A stretch of DNA of 9,207 bases, taken from Parafannyhessea sp902761955 (GTDB taxonomy: Bacteria > Actinomycetota > Coriobacteriia > Coriobacteriales > Atopobiaceae). Below, one piece after another: positions 6,538 to 9,207 of this stretch. Each line of letters opens with the position of its first letter. Position 1 is the stretch's first letter. Where the stretch lies: contig CACWMM010000075.1 in NCBI GenBank assembly GCA_902761955.1, positions 1 to 9,207 on the forward strand, in the 5' to 3' direction. A model generated the notes under the pieces. That model saw only the letters and a list, made by a program, of their open reading frames with translations, searched no databases and had not been told where the DNA came from. The position numbers and the translations under genes were made by a program.

Positions 6538-9207
6538 GAAGAAATGCCAAAGAACTACGATCCGCAGACCGCGGAGCCCGAGCTCATCAAGAGCTGGATC
6601 GACGCGGGCTGCTACCAGCGCAGCAAGGGGGTGGGCGACTGCACCGTCGTCATCCCGCCCCCCAATGTCACGGGCATCCTGCACATGGGCCACGCCATGG
6701 ACGACACGATCCAGGACACGTTCGTGCGCTACAACCGCATGCGCGGCCGCTCCACCCGCTGGATCCTGGGCACGGACCACGCCGGCATCGCGACGCAGAC
6801 CAAGGTGGACAAGAAGCTCAAGAGCGAGGGCGTCTCTCGCCTGGAGATAGGGCGCGATAAGTTCCTGGACGCGTGCTGGGACTGGACCCACGAGTACGGC
6901 GGCACCATCGTCAGCCAGATCAAGCGCATGGGCTGCTCCATCGACTTCGACGACGAGAAGTTCACGATGTCGCCGGAGTTCAGCCGCGCGGTGCGCAAGG
7001 TGTTCTGCGACTGGTACCACGACGGCCTGATCTACCGCGGCAAGCGCATCGTGAACTGGTGTCCCAGCTGCCGCACGGCCATCAGCGACGACGAGGCCGA
7101 GTACCACGACGAGCACGGCCACCTGTGGTTCCTGCGCTACCCCCTCACGGAGCCCGTCGACGGGATCGAGTACGTGACCGTGGCCACCACCCGCCCGGAG
7201 ACCATGCTCGGCGACACCGGCATCGCCGTGAGCCCGCAGGACCCCGAGAAGCAGAAGCTCGTGGGCAAGACCGTCATGCTGCCGATCGTGGACCGCGAGA
7301 TACCCATCTTCAGCGACTGGCACGTCGACCCCAAGTTCGGCACCGGCTTCGTGAAGGTGACGCCCGCGCACGACCCGAACGACTACGCGATGGGCCAGAC
7401 GCACGACCTGCCGCAGATCAACATCTTCGACGAGACGGCCCATGTGGTCGATGGCTACGGCGAGTTCAGCGGCATGGACCGCGACGAGTGCAGGAAGGCC
7501 ATCGTCGACTGGTTCGACGAGCACGGCCTGCTTCGACCACATCGAGGACCTCGAGCACTCCGTCATGCACTGCTACCGCTGCGACACCGCGCTCGAGCCG
7601 TGGCTGTCCGAGCAGTGGTTCGTGGCCGTGGACAAGCTGAAGGAGCGCGCGACCGAGGTCGTGAAGGACGGCGAGATCAAGTTCCACCCGGAGCGCTGGA
7701 CCCAGACGTACCTCACGTGGATGGACAACCTGAAGGACTGGTGCATCAGCCGCCAGCTGTGGTGGGGCCACCGCATCCCGGTGTTCTACTGCGAGGACTG
7801 CGGCTGGGAGGACGCCCTCATGGAGGACACGGACGTGTGTCCGAAGTGCGGCGGTCACCATGTGCACCAGGACCCCGACGTGTTGGACACTTGGTTCAGC
7901 TCGCAGCTGTGGACCTTCGCCACGCAGGGCTGGCCCGACCACCCCGAGCAGATGGAGGGGCACCACCCCACGAAGGTCCTCGTGACCGCCCGCGACATCA
8001 TCGCCCTGTGGGTCGCGCGCATGATCATGAGCTCGCTGTACTTCACGAACGAGATTCCGTTCCACGACGTGTACATCTACGCCACCATCCTGGCGAAGGA
8101 CGGCAGCCGCATGTCCAAGTCCAAGGGCAACGGCGTGAACCCCATGGACCTGATGGCGAAGTACGGCGCCGACGCCATGCGCTTCAACCTACTGACGCTC
8201 ATCACCAACAACCAGGACGTCAAGTTCGACGCGAACATCAACAAGAAGACGAAGGAGCTCATCGACAGCCCGCGCACGGAGCAGGCGCGCTCCTTCGTGA
8301 CGAAGATCTGGAACGCGAGCCGCTTTGTCCAGATGAACCTTGCGGGCTACGTGCCCGGCGCCCCCAAGGCAGAGACGCCCGAGGACGCGTGGATGCTCAG
8401 CCGCCTCGCGAAGGTGGTCGCGGAGTCCACGAGGCAGCTCGAGGACTACGAGTTTGGCGACTACGCCCGCAACATCCAGTCGTTCTTCTGGAACGAGGTG
8501 TGCGACTGGTACATCGAGCTCTGCAAGGGCCGCCTGCTGGACGGCACGCCGGAGGAGAAGCTGCAGGTCCAGCGCAACCTCGTCTTCGTGCTGGACGCGT
8601 CCATGCGCCTGCTGCACCCCGTGATGCCGTTCGTGACGGAGAGCGTGTGGGACAAGCTGCCCGCGAGCGGCCTGGACGACCACTCCGCAAAGTTCCTGAT
8701 GGTCGCAAAGTGGCCTGAGCCCGACGAGTTCGCGCAGTTCGTGAACGACAGGGCAGAGCACGACTTCGACCTCGCGAAGCGCGTGGTCTCCGCCGTGCGT
8801 TCCACCCGCGCCCGCTACCGCCTGTCGCCAAAGGCCGAGCTGGACGTCGCGGTGCGCTCCTCCGCGGAGGACGCCGCGGTGCTCGAGGCCCAGCGCGGCT
8901 TCATCTGCTCCGTCGGCCGCGTGGACCAGCTCGCCCTCGGCCACGAGCAGCAGAAGCCGGAGGGGTCGGTCACGGTGGCCGACGGCACGCTCGAGATCTT
9001 CGTGGCGCTCGGCGGCCTCGTCGACCTTGCCGCGGAGGCGAAGCGCCTGAGGAAGGAGCTCGAGAAGGCCGAGAAGGACCTGAGCTCCGTGAGCAGGACC
9101 CTCTCCAACGAGGGCTTCGTCGCGAAGGCGGCCCCTGCCGTCATCGAGAAGAAGCGCGCGCAGCAGGCTGAGCTCACGACCACGATCGAGCAGCTCAAGG
9201 GCCAGAT
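6535..9207 (+). CDS. valS: Valyl-tRNA synthetase, with a +1 frame change near 7532 and cut by the window end
   Basis: ValRS is the class I enzyme that charges tRNA-Val, editing misactivated threonine. Frame 1 (6535 to about 7533) gives some 333 residues: PPPNVTGILHMGH with the HIGH-type motif HMGH (50-53), the knot-and-catalytic region, and the CP1 editing domain with TTRPETMLGDT (from 218) and GTGFVKVTPAHDPNDY. The match then moves to frame 2, from about 7535 to 9207, some 558 residues without a stop. That part holds DHIEDLEHSVMHCYRCDTAL, CISRQLWWGHRIPVFYC, two zinc-like CxxC pairs (CEDC, CPKC), LDTWFSSQLW, the KMSKS-type motif RMSKS (8108-8122), the anticodon-binding domain and the C-terminal coiled coil (LRKELEKAEKDL). 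Joined, they give about 890 residues, normal for the family, with roughly ten more expected past the edge. Read without the shift, frame 1 runs as arginine/proline-rich nonsense to a stop at 8718 and lacks RMSKS. Confidence 0.93.
7528..7537 (+). other. Frameshift point in valS
   Basis: Frame 1 reads GAG CAC GGC CTG CTT CGA (EHGLLR). From TTC at 7532 or GAC at 7535, frame 2 reads DHIEDLEHSV, the expected continuation. Removing one base from CTGCTTCGAC gives CTG CTC GAC (LLD) or CTG TTC GAC (LFD); either restores family length against the corresponding GVLFKIE stretch of Bacillus ValRS as I recall it. The site is not a long homopolymer. Confidence 0.88.

Noticed and set aside
6220..7566. Leftward 448-codon frame over the start of valS
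   Set aside because: Antisense to conserved ValRS sequence; composition is typical of shadow frames.
7534..8718. Frame-1 continuation of valS past the shift, as a real alternative C-terminus
   Set aside because: It is Arg/Pro/His-rich and unlike any ValRS, whereas frame 2 over the same bases carries RMSKS, the zinc-like cysteines and the anticodon-binding domain.

Overview
This window looks like a stretch of ordinary chromosome from a high-GC actinobacterium. The protein sequences resemble Coriobacteriia, probably an Olsenella or Atopobium relative. That placement is inferred from protein similarity as I remember it and from the strong G/C bias at third codon positions; no search was run. 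Nothing resembles a phage, plasmid, insertion sequence, CRISPR array or defence system.

Left to right, the first 751 bases are the 3' end of carB (carbamoyl phosphate synthase large subunit), closed by a strong intrinsic terminator. A tRNA-Leu(UAG) gene follows, and then a rightward proteostasis cluster: tig (trigger factor, TTG start), its terminator, clpP and clpX. Trigger factor folds nascent chains at the ribosome exit, and ClpX feeds substrates to ClpP for degradation, so the cluster joins folding with regulated proteolysis.

clpX runs convergently into a leftward pair, tcdA-tatD, with a long hairpin between them. tcdA encodes a ThiF/E1-like tRNA t6A dehydratase and tatD a metal-dependent nuclease; they are three bases apart and probably one operon. 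valS (valyl-tRNA synthetase) is divergent from tcdA, runs rightward, and is cut by the window edge about ten residues before its expected end.

Two lesions stand out, both in translation genes. The tRNA-Leu gene has good acceptor, D and anticodon arms and an encoded CCA, but the T arm is missing and it is only 74 nt long. valS changes frame by +1 near 7531-7533 (CTT CGA); both halves are excellent ValRS sequence. Either the sequence has small errors at these points, or the genes are damaged, or (less likely) valS uses +1 ribosomal slippage. I saw no convincing new biological system. Other points of interest are two unassigned palindromes upstream of the tRNA and clpP, a cysteine cluster in TcdA and a degenerate isomerase domain in trigger factor.
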